DNA of 14,780 nucleotides, taken from NCBI GenBank assembly GCA_049509675.1, contig JBEKZQ010000117.1, forward strand, positions 1 through 14,780. The letters run 5' to 3'. Source of the DNA: JBEKZQ01 sp049509675 (lineage in GTDB: Bacteria > Planctomycetota > Planctomycetia > Pirellulales > Thermoguttaceae). The position numbers and the translations under genes are program-made. Below the pieces are notes generated by a model that saw only the letters and a program-made list of their open reading frames with translations, searched no databases and was not told where the DNA came from. Position 1 is the stretch's first letter. Every line of letters begins with the position of its first letter. Positions 13,694 to 14,780 of this stretch are shown in pieces.

Positions 13694-14360
13694 TTGGAGG
13701 GAAACGGAATCAATTCTTCACTCATCAGTATCCTCTGTCAGCCCCGTTTCACGGGGCTCCTCTTCCTGAAGTTCCGTGATCCGCTCCAGCGAAGCAACAA
13801 CCGTCCCGCGGGCGTGGTGTTCGCGTTGATCGCGGATGTACGCCCTCACCCATTCCAATTGTCGCCTGCCGAAACTGACAACGCCGTAGCCCGCCTGCCA
13901 CTGGAGAACCTTGCCGCGCAGCGTCAATTGCTGGTTGACCTCATGCGCCGACGCGCCCTTGATCTGTCCGATGAATTCGCTGATGACCAGGGTGGGCGGA
14001 ATACTCACGGCCACGTGCAGATGAGTCTCCGTCCCGCCGATTTCGTACAGGCACGCGCCGGGCGTGCGAATGATTCTCTGCTTGACCTCGCGATGGGCGA
14101 GCGCCTCGACGTCCGGCGTCAGCAGCGGGAGACTATCCTTGGCGTGCCAGGTGATGTGGAGATAGATCTCGCTGTAGTAGTTCTTGCTCATGGCGCGTTT
14201 CCTTGATCCGAAGAAGAGTACTGACGACAATGTAGTCTGCGGGCGGCCGGGCGTAAATGGCTCAGCGAAGGGAGGAGCCCCGTGGAACGGGGCTGACTGG
14301 CGCAGCAGGGTTTGGGAGGAAACGGGTTGATTCGCCTCCCAACCCGGCATGAATGCCGGG
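13676..14360. mobile_element. intact RAYT element bounded by nested inverted hairpins
   Basis: The outer ends are CCCGGCAT/ATGCCGGG hairpins (13676-13693 and 14343-14360) in inverted orientation. Each is followed inward by GGGTTGG(G)AGG...GAATCAA-like sequence. The inner ends are AGCCCCGT/ACGGGGCT hairpins (13740-13758 and 14276-14294), also inverted. The transposase gene lies between. The outer boundary is inferred from symmetry; no target duplication is expected for this class. Confidence 0.65.
13718..14191 (-). CDS. IS200-type Y1 transposase, REP-associated (RAYT, TnpA_REP class)
   Basis: A 157-residue HUH/Y1 single-strand DNA transposase. The metal-binding HUH motif is His57-Leu-His59 ('THLHVAV'); the catalytic tyrosine is Tyr118 in 'WVRAYIRDQREHH', the usual Y-I-x-x-Q-x-x-H-H form. 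The length and fold order ('YSEIYLHITWHAKDS', 'GQIKGASAHEVN') fit IS200/RAYT proteins and both active-site motifs look intact. Start ATG 14191 has AAGGA 8 bp upstream; the longer frame from 14350 runs through hairpins and is rejected. Residues 145-151 (EPRETGL) are encoded by the hairpin at 13740-13758, so the repeat forms part of the protein tail. RAYTs bind and cut REP hairpins; the surrounding units are the likely substrates. No TnpB is present. Confidence 0.92.
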   Translation of the reverse strand: MSKNYYSEIYLHITWHAKDSLPLLTPDVEALAHREVKQRIIRTPGACLYEIGGTETHLHVAVSIPPTLVISEFIGQIKGASAHEVNQQLTLRGKVLQWQAGYGVVSFGRRQLEWVRAYIRDQREHHARGTVVASLERITELQEEEPRETGLTEDTDE

Positions 14361-14485
14361 CCGAGGACCGCCTACGGCGGGAATGCCCGTGAACGGGCAT
14401 GAGAACATTTTCACGGCCATTCATGGCCGTTCCCGGCGCAGCCGGTATTCGGCCCGGCATTCATGCCGGGTTAAACGGCCGCGAA
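14343..14485. repeat. hairpin unit U7 with hybrid first hairpin
   Basis: Geometry as in U1 (128 bp from first to last hairpin base) but H1 is CCCGGCATGAATGCCGGG, the reverse complement of H6, followed by a CCGAGGACC spacer. H2-H6 are standard; H6 at 14453-14470. Confidence 0.88.
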
Positions 14486-14545
14486 AGCAATTTTTCACTC
14501 ATCAGATGCCAACCCGTGCTGAAAGCATGAGGACAAAGCCAGCCG
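14486..14545. repeat. right border of island: RAYT tail relic and truncated unit
   Basis: On the minus strand, A-S-D-E-stop plus downstream AAAATTGCTTTCGCGGCCG matches the end of the intact RAYT (T-D-E-stop, GAATTG). At 14513-14545 ACCCGTGCTGAA (half of H1) is joined to GCATGAGGACAAAGCCAGCC, which matches the H3-H4 insertion of U6. This is a unit with an internal deletion. Confidence 0.6.
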
Positions 14546-14550
14546 GGCGC

Positions 14551-14780
14551 TCACGCGGCGCGGCGCAACTTCACCGCGGCGGCCGCTGCGAGGCGCTCCC
14601 AGCGCACGCCCTGGCCCGTGCCGTCGGCAAAGAAACGAATCAACGGCTGCTGCTGATAGGCGTTCAGCCGGCGGATCGTGAAGCGCAAGCGGTTCTTCGG
14701 CGTTGGCTCCCCGCAAGGCGGAAGCGGATCGTCGATGCGAGGCGGCCAGCCCTCTTCCGCAAACGCGGCAAGCACCGCCT
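14551..14780 (-). CDS. conserved planctomycete hypothetical protein, C-terminal part (truncated by window edge)
   Basis: The frame is open from the right edge to TGA at 14551. About 75 residues are present: 'LAAFAEEGWPPRIDDPLPP', then 'PKNRLRFTIRRLNAYQQQPLIRFFADGTGQGVRWE'. I recognise the pattern (iLaAFeEeGWP..IDDPLPP....RL..tI..LN......irF.gDGtG.gv.W) from uncharacterised planctomycete proteins, sometimes linked to DNA- or regulation-related genes; I do not know its function. The GTG at 14775 is internal to the domain and not a credible start, so the gene continues beyond the window. It ends a few bases from the truncated hairpin unit. Confidence 0.75.
   Translation of the reverse strand, partial: AVLAAFAEEGWPPRIDDPLPPCGEPTPKNRLRFTIRRLNAYQQQPLIRFFADGTGQGVRWERLAAAAAVKLRRAA

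Larger units (their letters stand above)
12642..14545. mobile_element. RAYT/REP island: hairpin-repeat units around an IS200-type transposase
   Basis: The island contains seven six-hairpin units (five in tandem, one on each side of the transposase gene), one intact RAYT gene, two relic RAYT 3' ends, two inverted pairs of AGCCCCGT/ACGGGGCT hairpins, and truncated pieces at both borders. The order from left is: solo hairpin 12643-12658, shared flank, U1-U5, RAYT relic, U6, intact RAYT, U7, RAYT tail relic, truncated unit. Units and RAYT ends are joined in the same way each time, so the whole is best read as nested copies of one element. Confidence 0.85.

Noticed and set aside
13304..14206. 300-residue plus-strand ORF
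   Set aside because: It runs through hairpin repeats (period 144 is a multiple of 3, so a frame can stay open) and antisense through the RAYT gene; no domain is recognisable.
14192..14350. N-terminal extension of the RAYT from 14350
   Set aside because: It translates the inverted hairpin and spacer; the family start MSKNYY with AAGGA upstream lies at 14191.

Overview
The window looks like a piece of a planctomycete chromosome (Planctomycetota, probably Pirellulales-like; this is an inference). The signs are a DUF1559 protein with the H-X9-DG signature, two PEP-CTERM proteins (one with autotransporter-type beta-strand repeats), a GYF_2-domain membrane protein, secreted PQQ-like and esterase proteins, high GC, short intergenic tandem heptamers/octamers, and interspersed GGCACACGCCGTGTGCC palindromes. 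No rRNA, tRNA or CRISPR array was seen.

Layout. 1-539 (+): 3' end of a DUF1559 gene, then a strong hairpin. 670-4419 (-): a compact three-gene unit, oleC, GYF_2 membrane protein, oleD. OleC (beta-lactone synthetase) and OleD (2-alkyl-3-oxoalkanoate reductase) belong to the head-to-head long-chain olefin pathway; oleA and oleB are not in the window. 4401-4715 (+): remnant of a polysaccharide lyase family 4-like C-terminus. 4865-6016 (+): secreted esterase. 6031-6882 (-): small PEP-CTERM protein with a long leader, a good promoter and a 19-bp palindrome. 7509-8144 (-): orphan NarL/FixJ response regulator, divergent from a secreted PQQ-like beta-propeller protein at 8330-9565 (+). 9627-12425 (-): a large PEP-CTERM beta-strand-repeat protein split by one in-frame amber codon at a position that is normally Trp.

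12642-14545 is the most unusual region: an island of hairpin repeats around an IS200-type (HUH/Y1) transposase of the REP-associated tyrosine transposase (RAYT) class. Five tandem units have a period of exactly 144 bp; two more flank the transposase gene. Each unit carries six hairpins in the order 8-5-8 / 8-5-8 bp. The two halves are inverted copies of one three-hairpin module: loops and spacers are conserved while the stems differ in a compensatory way. The end of a unit is joined to a RAYT 3' end at three places: one intact gene and two relics. The units therefore look like part of the transposase's own element, amplified and partly deleted. The window ends (14551-14780, -) in the C-terminus of a conserved planctomycete hypothetical protein.

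The genes do not form one pathway. Lipid/hydrocarbon synthesis (oleC/oleD), cell-surface or secreted proteins, and one regulator sit side by side, with the repeat island inserted between a damaged surface-protein gene and a hypothetical gene.
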